Under the pieces are notes generated by a model. It was not told the DNA's origin and ran no database searches. It was given only the letters and a program-made list of their open reading frames with translations. The position numbers and the translations under genes are program-made. From the NCBI GenBank assembly GCA_014904985.1, contig MU129309.1, positions 1-30,985 of the forward strand: a DNA stretch of 30,985 nt, written 5' to 3'. The stretch comes from Hydnum rufescens UP504. Taxonomy: Eukaryota > Basidiomycota > Agaricomycetes > Cantharellales > Hydnaceae. This document shows positions 20,580-29,757 of the stretch, piece after piece. Within the stretch, counting starts at the first letter, position 1. Each line of letters opens with the position of its first letter.

Positions 20580-21690
20580 TCATTCTTCTGCCTGGTCATC
20601 ATGGTAGTATTTTGTTAGATGTTGTATATTTATAATGGGGTGCATCTTATACTCAGGTGGTATCTGGAGGCGATATACTACAGGGTTGGTCTTTTCTGAG
20701 ACCAGGAAAGGGCCTATGCGACATTGTACTAGCTTTTGCCCTGTCCCTTGTATGTCCACTAGCTCCAAGGAATGAGGATTCACTAGAACCTCATCCCCTT
20801 CTTTGAACTCCTTGTTGCATCGTCTAAGATCGTAAGCCTTGGCTTGGGCTCATACTAAAGCATCCCTTGCTCAGGATCAGTGCACCTCGAGCTCATTGAT
20901 AAAGGCTGTCGCTGCTATGCTGTTGGGCTCGAGCTGGGTGATTCCTCGCTTTACCAGGTCTATTACTACTGCTTTCATCTGAGGTGCATACCTGTGCAAT
21001 AGGAAGAAGGGTGAATAGCCCATGGAGGAGTGTGGCATAGCATTGTGGGCCATCGCTAGCATCCCTAGCCACTGGGCCCAGGAGCTACAATTACCTGTGG
21101 TATATGCTTGTAATGCTACCTCTAGTGTGTCATTAGCCTTCTCGGTCTGCCTGTCCATTTGGGGGTGATGTGAAGTCAAGAGTAGTAGGCCAAGTCTAAG
21201 TGCTTGGCCACCAATGCCCAGAAAGACTTGGCCCACCTGGCATCTCGATTGGCAATCATTTGGCAGGGATACCGTATTTCAGAACCAGGTGTTGCACGAA
21301 TAGCTTCACGAACCCCTCCTGCTTTAGATCAGAAGTAGTGGGGATGTACTGGACGAACTTTGTAAGCTTGTCTATGATCACTAATACTGCGTCGAACCCC
21401 TCCGACTTCAGGAGGCCATAATCAGATCTAGTGTAACTACTTCGAATGGAAGCAGCAGGATCATGTGGGGGCGTAGCTTTCCTGCAGGGCCACATTTGTC
21501 TGACTTGGTCTTTTGGCAGATGTCGCATGTTCTCGTAAATTCTATGACGTCAGCCCACATTCTGGGCCAGTAGAATCTCGCAGCTAGCTTGTGAAACAGC
21601 CTGGAAGATCCTGCGTGTGCTGCTTCCCAGGGCGACTCATGAGAATCTTGGATTATTCTCCTTACTTCCGACTTGGGTACGCATAAGCGG
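20580..21690 (-). pseudogene. Integrase (HHCC zinc finger and DDE core), frameshifted
   Basis: The zinc-binding part reads SHESPWEAAHAG...TCDICQKTK (about 21630-21500). The core starts PFEVVTLDLI (first Asp) and shifts frame into EGFDAVLVIIDKLTKFVQY. It has a second shift after LKYGIPAK, then reads NRDARWAKSFW (second Asp), and after another shift SHHPQMDRQTEKAND (catalytic Glu). The C-terminal part includes AYDLRRCNKEFKEGDEVLV and the GPFLVSEKTNPVVYRLQIP fold typical of Ty3 integrases. Several TGA codons at expected Arg positions lie near 20830-20880. It is inactive. Confidence 0.8.
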
Positions 21691-22099
21691 GCAATCCAAT
21701 TGGCATCACGGAAGATGAGGAGGCCCTCCTCTGATCGATAGAAGCATCATGCTGCTGAGAGCTCCTCTTCATCGCTGACAGCTTCCTTCCATGGCTGCTT
21801 GAAGCTGGGATCATCCTGATATCCTTGGACGAAGGCTTCTGTTCACATGGGGCTGATGGAGATATCCAGTGTCCAGGGCATCCATTCTCAACCAGGGGGA
21901 TTGGATGTCTTACCCCTCCGCCTTGCTGCTACTTCTAGCTCATCTGCTGTTGTCGGAGGTATCCCTTCTGACTTCCTTTTGGCTTGTGCTCGTGTCGATA
22001 GAAATGCTGCTCATTCTGCTTGTCTCCTTTCTATGACGTCTCCCCATGCAAATAAGGGTTGTGCAGGGAGTTGGCTTGGTAAAGCTGGGGAGTTGTCTT

Positions 22100-22690
22100 C
22101 AACAGGCGATTGATGCGGTGGGATTTGTCACAGCCTGGAGAGCGGATCTATGTTTGAGTGTATGACTCCTGCTTGATGTACTATATCCAAGCCTGGGTAC
22201 ACTGCGAACACTGCCCCCCACACTGTGAGATGCCTGTTGGCATTCTCATAGGTTCAAGCCCACTGTAGGGCTGCATGATCCATAATCACTATGTTCTTTT
22301 CGCCTTTGATAAATGGTTGGAATCACACTAGCACTTCCTTAACTCCCAGAGCTTCCCTTTTGGTCACTGAGTAGTTCCTTTCAGCTGACTTCAGAGATCT
22401 GCTCCAGTAGGCAATCACTCACTCGATGTTGACTATTGTGTCTTCTACACTTTCAGCCCAAGAACCTGGATTGGGTACATCATTTGTATTCTTCGAGACT
22501 TGATGGGCTAGTTTTGGGACCAGTTTGCCCTTGGCATGGGCGTCTATGACCTTATCGTAGGTCTTCGTGCCTTTCAGATCTCGTAGGGTGATGGGCTGTA
22601 CCTGCTGTAGACTAGCTCCCATCGCTACGTCAGAGGCATCAGAGTATATGTGATATGGTTTTCCAGGCATTGTGTGCCCCAGTACAGGGG
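22100..22690 (-). pseudogene. RNase H domain
   Basis: Reads YHIYSDASDVAMGASLQQ (the D-A-S motif of Ty3 RNase H), then, after TGA codons, VIAYWSRSLKSAERNYSV, TKREALGVKEVLV and MDHAALQWA. The stops (TGA at about 22419, and again in the FQPF and TYENA contexts) sit where Arg is normal. It joins RT upstream through WIWGAEQE-AFEDIKEGL. Confidence 0.8.
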
Positions 22691-22763
22691 CTGAGATGAG
22701 TCCTTCCTTAATGTCTTCGAAGGCTCATTCCTGTTCTGCCCCCCAGATCCAGCTCGTGCTTTT

Positions 22764-23700
22764 TCATAATAATTCAAATAATGGCGCAGCCCGCTCTGAA
22801 TAGTGGGGTATGTAGTGCAAGAAATAGACAGCCATTCCTAAGAATGTTTGTAGTGTGGCTTTATTATGGGGGCGAGCCAAGCCTGTAACAGCTTTGATTT
22901 TTTCCTTGTGCATTGACAGCCCCAGCTGGGAGACTTTTTGTCCTAGTAGCAGGATAGAGGTATAGATGAAATGACATTTCTTTGGTGCTAGAGTCAGCTT
23001 GGCTTCTGCACAAGCCTGGAGGACTTGGTCGAGATGCTCCAGGTGCTCCTCATATGATTTCGAGTACACCACTATATTGTCTATGTAGACTAGTGAGAAT
23101 ATCCATAGAAAAGGGGCTAGGATAGATTGCATCATCCTCTGGAAAATGGAGGGGCTGTTCCTGAGGCTGAAGGGCATCCATTTGAACTGCCAAAGCCCTT
23201 GATGTGAATGAAAAGCTGTCTTCTCTTTATTGTCCTCATCCATCATCATCTGATGAAATCCTGCTAGTGCATCGAGGGCGGACAGAACCTGTGATCTGGA
23301 CAAAGCTTGCAGGATCTCGGCTTGCTGTGGGATTGGGAACTCATCTGGTATAGTCATGGTATTGAGTTTCTGGTAATCCATGCAAAACCTCAGTTTCCCA
23401 TTCCTGTACGCTATTACTATGGGGGCAGCCCAAGGACTTTTCGAGGGTTCTACTACTTCTTGGCGGATCCACTTATCCATCTGCTTGTCAATCACCAGTC
23501 TTTTCACTGGGGAGGCTCCATACATTGGCATGGAGACTGGGTGAGCCTCCTCTTTCATGCAGATCTTAGCGATCGTATCCAACATCCCCAGGCGATCATC
23601 GAAACTGAAGGCCTGAATGTGTTTTCTGGTCAGCTTCAGCATCTTCGCTCATATGTCCAAAGGAGCGTCTGGAGCTATGTCTATAAGCTCCTCCAGCTTC
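22764..23700 (-). pseudogene. Reverse transcriptase of the chromovirus
   Basis: The 292-codon open piece 23642-22764 carries the RT motifs in order: MDYQKLNTMTI (about 88-98), LDALAGFHQ with the first catalytic Asp (123-131), KWMPFSLRNSPSIFQRMM (about 154-171), VYIDNIVVYS (185-194), then LQTFLGMAVYFLHYI. The catalytic YxDD box reads YIDN at 186-189 (codon about 23078), a G-to-A change in a CpG context. This removes a catalytic Asp. The frame ends in TGA after PLFELL, where the family has Arg-Lys. Confidence 0.9.
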
Positions 23701-23832
23701 TTTGATTCATATGTTGTTGGGTCCATGGGTTCTGACATCTTGGGGCCCCACAGCTCATCAGGATCATCAGGTTCAGGGGGGATCTCCAGCGCTCATGACT
23801 TCACCAGTGCTTGATCGGATAAGTCCCTGTCC

Positions 23833-24087
23833 CTAATGATCCCAGGCTATCTTCTGCACTACATGGGCATAGGCTCTCAAGCACTGCATCTGCTCATCGT
23901 CCTTGGCTCCATCGAAGTATTGCTCGGGATCATGTAGCATGCCTAGTATGTCACCCCTGCGAATCCATTCCATGGGAGGGGACATATTAGCTACAGGTAC
24001 TATGAGCTCTTCCAACTTGAGCAGCATCAAAGGGCTGCCAGGAAGCAACCATTGCTCATGGAGAGCATGACCCTCTCCATGAACCAC
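23833..24087 (-). pseudogene. Linker between protease and RT
   Basis: An 84-codon piece (HGEGHALHEQWLLPGSPLML to AHVVQKIAWDH) shifted relative to the protease frame. It has acidic and Pro-rich continuation to 23700, including EPDDPDELWGPKM. It has no motif of its own and belongs to Pol by position. Confidence 0.5.
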
Positions 24088-24185
24088 TTGTCACGCCCCT
24101 TAGCTGGACCTTCCATGGGAACCCTGGTGACCCAACCAGAATGGATCCTCATGTCCCTTGCAGCTTTCAGCAAGTGGGGTGTGCA

Positions 24186-24876
24186 TCAGTGTTCTTGGTC
24201 ATTGGTAGGGTTCCTGGAAGTGGCTAGGTATGCAGCATGATTTTTTATCTCTGGAGGATGGCAGGGCTGAACTTGAAACTTCTCTGGTGAAAAGGGAGTT
24301 GAGTAGGCGAGGACATTGAACTGCTCCCCTGACTGATTAATCACCAGGCACATTTCCTGTGCTGTCCTCAGCACTGAGACTTCATAATTAACCTCAAAGT
24401 CTTCTCCTAGTAGTACTGGGACATTCATGCCTGGGATCACATAGGCTTCTTCGACGAATTCTAGGACTTGGTTATTCGTCGTGGGCATGAAGACACGAAG
24501 GTTTATAAAACCCAGAATCTTTGCTTGGTTGGTGAGCTCGAAGAGGCTAAGTTTCATTCCCTTTTGTAGTTTTGGGTGGTGCTCTAGGGTGTTGTAGTAT
24601 TCCTCTGATATCAGGGTGATGTTGGCGCCTGAATCCAGTTGTAACTGTACTTCAGGACTTGAAAGAGACCCTAAGCAGCCCCCGTACATGCTGAGAGCCA
24701 TAATACCAAGGGCAGATTTCCCTGGGGGTGTAGTCCTAGCTTTACGACAATGAATGACCTTCACTGGAGGGTCATTTGGTGCTTCTTGAAATCTGGGCAG
24801 AGGGCCCCTGGCTGACATTGACCTTGTCGCTGTGGCTGTGACCCTTCTATGCATCCTTTTGAGGTCCTTGGAAGCT
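24186..24876 (-). pseudogene. Aspartic protease domain
   Basis: The open piece 24854-24186 carries VQLQLDSGANITLISEEYY, the D-S-G-A-N active-site motif followed by the hydrophobic strand, and later PVLLGEDFEVNYEV, the usual L-L-G-x-D-F flap partner. Upstream the frame passes a TGA (expected Arg, KPPEK-ASKDL) into 25115-24876, which holds the Gag-Pol junction. Confidence 0.85.
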
Positions 24877-25053
24877 CATTTCTCTGGTGGCTTCTTCAGC
24901 GGGTCCAGGGGGACTTTTATGGGAGGGGGAAGCAGTATATTACTCATCACTATATTTACATTATGCAACAAGTTGAGGTGTGTTTCTATGTATGTGGGCT
25001 TCCCGTGGGGTACAGGGGGCCAGATGATGAAGCTAGTTTCATCTGCCCCGTAT

Positions 25054-26023
25054 TTAAAAATTCGGCGCTGCATCAACCATCGCTGAGTATGCAGCCTTAT
25101 AGTCAGGCATTTCATACCACCAGTGCTCCTTTTTAAGTGTTCTCCTTTCTAGATGATTAGAATACACCCTGAAGTGCTTGCAATCCCTAACCCAATGTTT
25201 TTCACTTCCACATGTGAAGCATTTTTGATTCGGCTTGTGATGGCTAACTACAGTGTCATCCTGAGGGTAGGGATAGGTCTTTTCTGCCGTGTCTGCCCTT
25301 TTTTCCCATGGGTAAGGGCGGTGTGGTGGACAATAGGGTCTGCCCCCTGGGCATCTTCCCACACTGAATGCCATCGAAGTGGCTTTCCCTCCTGCTTCCT
25401 CACTAGAGTAGTAGAAGGCCCTGTTGGGATCATCGCTGTACTTGGAATGCAGTGATTCTCTTTCACTCCTTTCTTCTTCATCCTCCTGTGCCACGAAATT
25501 CACCCTCTTTGAGTTTTTTGTCTCCTGGTGACATCGATAGTGCTGCGATGACCTCCACTGCATTACTAGCGTCACCTTGAACTGCTTGGTGTGCATTAGA
25601 ACTGATTTGATTGGGGGTCTATCGCTCCACCTCAATACTACATCCCATTCCATGGGGGCATTATTCATCACCGATGCTGTTTCCTCGGAGCTATTGGGTG
25701 TGAAGCACAGGAAAATGCAAGAAAGGAGGATGCATCGCTGAAGTTTCCTCATTATATTTAATTCATTGGGCTGTATACCAAGCCTCTCCCAAGTACTGGT
25801 GCAGTACCCATTCTTGTAGGGTGTCCCAGGACTGTACAATGGAGTGCTTGATGGGTACAGAATGAGCCTGCCAAGCTGTGGCCACTGCCCCTTTGAACCT
25901 GAAGGCAGCGATTTGGGCTAGTTGGTTCTCTATCGCAGGACCTAACCCTATGAGATCATTGCACTCGTAGAGCCAATCGATCACCATGTCCTGATCACCA
26001 TCCCATTTGGGACAGCAGCCCAT
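25054..26023 (-). pseudogene. Gag capsid and zinc-knuckle region
   Basis: The capsid part (26023-25763) reads DQDMVIDWLYECNDLIGLG, then AFRFKGAVATAWQ, then SWDTLQEWVLHQYLG, the retrotransposon-gag pattern. After a frame change, 25839-25054 holds TPNSSEETASVMNNAPMEWD and a CCHC knuckle CFTCGSEKHWVRDC (residues about 207-220; C-x2-C-x4-H-x4-C). It is broken by indels and stops. Confidence 0.85.
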
Positions 26024-27465
26024 TTCAGCCAGTTATCCCATGTCACTCCTGACAGGGGGGCATTGAATGATGCTCCTACAGGCCCCAGGGGTCCTGGGGG
26101 TCCGGGAGGGCCAGGAGGGCTGGGGGGGCCCGGGAAACCACCCTTGCCCAGGAATTCTCCACTAGGAGGTACTCCTGGGGCTGGGCTGCCTCGCCCTGGG
26201 CCTCCCCCTCCTGAACCTCCTCCTCACCCAGGCTTGCCACCATCACTAGGAGGCCTGCCTCCACCTTTGTTTGAGCCCTGTGGGCAAGAGGGGGGAGGGG
26301 GTGAAGGGCCCTTGTCCTTGGAGTCCTCCATGGGGGGTCCCAGGCTTTCCTTCTGCGAAGAGCCTTGCAAAGGCGTTGGGGCAGTGTGCTGGCTCCCAGG
26401 CTTCAAAAGGGGCATGCTTGTGGGGTTACAGGGGAAAAGAGTGTGTGAAAGGGAGAAGGGCTCCGTCTTGACTATATTCGTGTAGTAGTCATGAGCCCTT
26501 GTGGCTCCCAGGGCCGGCAAAGTGGGGGTATCTGTGACAGAGTTCCAGGCATGGCCTGGGTACTCATCTCCTTCTCCCATGGAGTTCACTCGCCTAATCA
26601 AATAATTGGTGAAGGGTGAATGAGCACAAGAGGGGCCTGCAGGTTGAAGCATGAGGGGGTCTCCACTAGGATGCCTCCCATTGTGCATTCGCCTATAGGG
26701 CTCATTTCCCAGGATCCTGTGGGCTCCCTATTTGTGACTTGTGATCTGGAAGGGGTCCAGAGAGCATTCCGTAGCCCTTCTCCCAGCATAGAGACTCACT
26801 GCAAGATGGCTGCTAGCTTATTCCGGGGGTGCTGCATAGGAGTGGCTGACTCTGGGCATAGAGTCATAAAGGGGGATGTCTTGCCAGTTTGAGGGGGAAG
26901 CATCTAAGTTAATTGATGAGGCACAGAGCACCGATGAATTCCCAAGCCTTGTCTGATCGGAAGGGGGTGTCAGCCAGGCTGGCAGGTTTATAATAGAGCC
27001 TGGCCCCACCCTTGGGCCTTGATCAGGGCCCAAACTTGCACCAATACTTGGCTCTTTGAATTCTGAGCCAGGGATGAAGAGACCTAGGCTGTGGGGATCA
27101 GTGTCGACCCTGGGAAGAGGCTGCATGTTGAGCACTTCCTCCAGGTTCACATTGTACTCGGCAAATTTCAACACTTGGTTACCTGAAAAGGGGTGCCTCA
27201 TTGCAGTTATGATAGGATGCATCCCTTTGATGTCACCTTGGATCACCTCCCATCCTGAAGTCAATGCTTGCCTGGCAACCTTCTTCATGGGGAGATGGGG
27301 GTCATGCCAGGCTTTATGTCAGGCCATGTTGTAGTATGGATGTATCAAATGTGGTATGGGACCACCTTTAATTAATGCATCCAGCCCAGAGGTTACCCCA
27401 GTGGTACATTACCATGGTCTGATACATCAGACACAGCCCCTAATGCTTCAAAAGAAATGTTGCAT

Positions 27466-27550
27466 TTGGTGGGGTTTGAACCTGCATCCCCATGACAGGG
27501 ACTTGTAACCAGACTCAAGGTGCCTTTTAACCATTAGGCTAGCACCACCC
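27466..27550 (-). other. tRNA-like SINE head, left arm
   Basis: The minus strand reads GGTGGTGCTAGCCTAATGG, with box A TAGCCTAATGG (27531-27541) and box B GGTTCAAACCC (27472-27482). It has a possible variable arm (TCCCTGTCATGGGGA) as in Leu/Ser-type tRNAs. The body continues to the outer end without a poly(A) tail. It is too decayed to be a functional tRNA. Confidence 0.55.
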
Positions 27551-27740
27551 TATGATACAACCTCTAATTAGTGCTATAATATCCGCTTTTTGATTATGTA
27601 AGCAAAAAAAATTAATTGTAGCCCTGCTCCCCCTGAGTATGGTGGCAGTGACAGAACCTGTGTAGGTGCCTTAGTTGTGGAGAAAAATGCAAAATACTTT
27701 CTCAGACATGAGTCTTTTTGTAATTTTCAAAAAAAAAAAA

Positions 27741-27882
27741 CCTCCAACCATCCAACCTCCAACCTCCAACTACCTAACCACCCACCTAACCCCATACCAT
27801 ACCATAACCATGACACCCTCCTAACCCCCATAGCACCCATACACACCCCCACATCCCCCATACCATCCCATTACACCATCCA
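27741..27882 (+). repeat. C-rich tract nearly free of G
   Basis: About 142 bp with two G residues, built from loose cctccaac, ccatac and caccc units, directly after an A12 run (27729-27740). It looks like simple-sequence expansion in the loop between the inverted arms. Confidence 0.7.
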
Positions 27883-27949
27883 ATAATATTCTCAAGTCCC
27901 CAAGTCAGTGAGGGTACTTATAGAACTAATAAGAGGAAGTTTCATAGAG

Positions 27950-28031
27950 GGTGGTGTGCCCTAGTGGTTAAAGTGCACCTTGAGTCTGCTGACAAATCCC
28001 TGTCATGCCATGTAGGTTCAAATCCCACCAA
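27950..28031 (+). other. tRNA-like SINE head, right arm
   Basis: The plus strand reads ggtggtgtgccctagtgg, with box A tgccctagtgg (27957-27967) and box B ggttcaaatcc (28015-28025), spaced as in a tRNA gene. It is followed by the shared body to 28164. Confidence 0.55.
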
Positions 28032-28889
28032 GTGCAACATTTCTTTTGAAGCATTGGGAGCTGTGTCTGATGTATCAGGCATGGTAATGTACCACTGGGG
28101 TAACCTCTGGGCTGGATGCATTAATTAAAGGTGGTCCCATACCACCTTTGATATATCCACAGTACAGTGTGTGGTGTTTATGTAGATGATCCCTCAACTC
28201 AGGTGTAGGAGGGAGAGAATCTTTGGAGGCCATGGGTGTGGAGAGAGTCTCACCCTGGTGGAGTTTCCTCAGCTTATAGAGCTGCATGAAGGTCAGTTTG
28301 ATGTGAAGCTTCAACAGCTTATTGGCCATCCTTAGCTCCTCAATACATTTGGACATCCATAACTGCTCTGTCAATTTCCCTTCATGATCTATTACAAATC
28401 AATGGTCCTCCTCCCCTACTATAGCTATGATGTCTGAGATTACATTCTGTAGCCTCTCTATTCCCATTTGCACTGTAATTAGGAGTTCCCTATCCATGTG
28501 CCATTCTCATTGCTCTTCATCGTATACAAAGTACATCTGGTTGTATTGTGCAGGGGCAAACTTCATCCATACCATTAGGAACTGGTAGGTGGTGATGGGA
28601 GCAGATGAGAACAGGTCGGTGTACTTGTTTACTGGTTTATCCAAGTGTTGGGTGACTTCCTGATAGTGCTCCATCAAATGTAACCTAGGTGGGATGGCTA
28701 CACATTCGTGCATCGTGGCATGATAGAGAATGTCCTCATGTTGGGACAAAGGGACATAGTGAGGGATTGCCATGTGAGGGTTCTGCCTGGGCATCCTCAT
28801 GCATTTGCTCATGATAGGGTGCAGAGGAGGGAGACAGAGGGTAGATTGGGAGTTGTGAGATGTTGAGGGTGAAGTTGGTTCGACCACCT

Positions 28890-28909
28890 CATTGGCTAGA
28901 GGGAACCAA
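28890..28909 (-). other. Putative primer-binding region
   Basis: The minus strand just inside the 5' LTR (which ends TTATTACA) reads TTGGTTCCCTCTAGCC. Position and the TGG start fit a tRNA primer site. The tRNA is not identified. Confidence 0.35.
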
Positions 28910-29033
28910 TGTAATAACATGTTATTCGACTTTGAATATATGCAGGAGTCATTGTTAGACGAGGCAGAGTCGACATTCCTGTAAAGAGAAGAGGGAGAGA
29001 AATCCTCCCACTCTAGGCACTGGCTTCAAGTGG
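28910..29033 (-). repeat. 5' LTR remnant of the chromovirus (124 bp)
   Basis: It matches 16398-16521 with about 85-90 per cent identity by eye, including ggagagaaatcctcccactc. It stops at cttcaagtgg, where the 3' LTR continues atgggcc. The outer 458 bp or so are missing from the window. Confidence 0.75.
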
Positions 29034-29475
29034 TGTTGGAGGGATAAATCCCTACACCATAGAAATCCTCATCCGAGCCCATTTTCCCTATGAACAAATC
29101 AATTATATGTCACCACGTTCATTTAATTTTATCGCCATTCGTTTATTCAAGAAATCAATTGGATTCCTACCCCTTTCCAACCCATAATATCGCCTCATTC
29201 CTTTACCATGTCCACCAGTCAATTTATTGACTATCCGTTGGACTTCAACAGTCCTCATCAAAAAGGGGCAGTTTATGCCCTACTTCAAGTCCATTTTCTT
29301 TGGACAAGGCAATTCAACTTGCCATCTTTCTTCAAAACTGGATGACTTGCCTGCTCTTCCAAGCCATCCTATTGCCTTAAGGGTGATGAATTGTGATTAT
29401 GTAATGACGTGGACCGGGCCTAGTTCTGATTCTGGACTCGCAGATCCATCACATGATCCAGATAGGGGCTGCACT
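29034..29475 (+). mobile_element. Possible start of another LTR element
   Basis: Directly at the break in the 5' LTR the sequence reads tgttggagggataaatccc, a TG start of the kind seen in many Copia-type LTRs. No end, target duplication or coding sequence is visible. AT-rich, without gene. Confidence 0.3.
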
Positions 29476-29757
29476 ACTCTGAAGGAGTATTTTTCGAATT
29501 TCTCCGTCATTTTTGATCGGATCGACTCGAAACGACCGCGCCAGAAAGATACGAATTGTACCTATCGAACAGTACCAAACACGAAACGAAGGGATCAAAA
29601 ATGCGGTCCCTGTAACAATATCTTGCCATGATTCATACTCTGAAGGAGTATTTCTTGATTTTCGAAGCCAATTCTTATCGGATTCGTTCGCAAGTACCAC
29701 GCCCTGAAAGCTGTTAAAAATGCGCATCGAAAGGTACCAAGGGCAAAACGAGTGGAC
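29476..29757. repeat. Imperfect direct repeat, period about 161 bp
   Basis: actctgaaggagtattt occurs at 29476 and 29637. Each is followed by a tcggat motif 30-35 bp on and ends in a gtaccaa / c-aaacga motif. Both copies are richer in CpG than the flanking DNA. The minus-strand 123-codon frame 29820-29449 follows the repeat and is probably not a gene. Confidence 0.55.

Larger units (their letters stand above)
27331..28164. repeat. Inverted repeat with a tRNA-like head in each arm
   Basis: Left arm 27331-27580 and right arm 27918-28164 are inverted copies. The central stretch accacctttaattaatgcat to ttgcatttggtg is about 95 per cent identical by eye, and the arm ends are nearer 80 per cent. 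Each arm holds a tRNA-like segment with Pol III box A and box B strings. The loop is about 340 bp and includes an A12 run and a C-rich tract. It could be two SINEs in opposite orientation or one fold-back element. Confidence 0.75.
26040..28909 (-). pseudogene. Long N-terminal Gag region with proline/glycine-rich segment
   Basis: From just inside the 5' LTR to the capsid, one frame stays open apart from six stops. It consists of 28920-28507, 28374 onward to the inverted repeat, 27288-26818 and 26688-26224. Stops: TGA after VYDEEQ, TGA after VGEEDH, TGA after YYNMA, TAA after AAPPE, TAG after TSHK, TGA after GGKPG. Most fit C-to-T changes (CGA, CAA or CAG). The last part, at 26230-26070, is collagen-like (PGPPSPPGPPGPPGPLGP). 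The 834-bp inverted repeat inserts at 27331-28164 without changing the frame count. Function beyond an unusually long Gag leader is unknown. Confidence 0.5.
16398..29033 (-). mobile_element. Degenerate Ty3/gypsy chromovirus with extra coding regions
   Basis: Minus-strand order: 5' LTR remnant, primer-site region, long Gag, PR, RT, RNase H, integrase, chromodomain, extra 3' region, polypurine tract, 3' LTR. The span is 12.6 kb. Without the nested solo LTR and the 834-bp inverted repeat, about 11.2 kb of original element remains, long for the family. All coding parts are broken. Many in-frame stops are TGA in places where Arg (CGA) is expected, and there are several indels. The order RT-RNaseH-IN plus a C-terminal chromodomain identifies a chromovirus. 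Confidence 0.85.

Noticed and set aside
26063..26485. 140-codon plus-strand Gly/Pro-rich frame
   Set aside because: Shadow of the collagen-like part of Gag on the minus strand.
27466..28031. Two functional tRNA genes
   Set aside because: The boxes are present, but the acceptor and anticodon stems are irregular, the two copies differ at many positions, and each sits in a longer repeated body.
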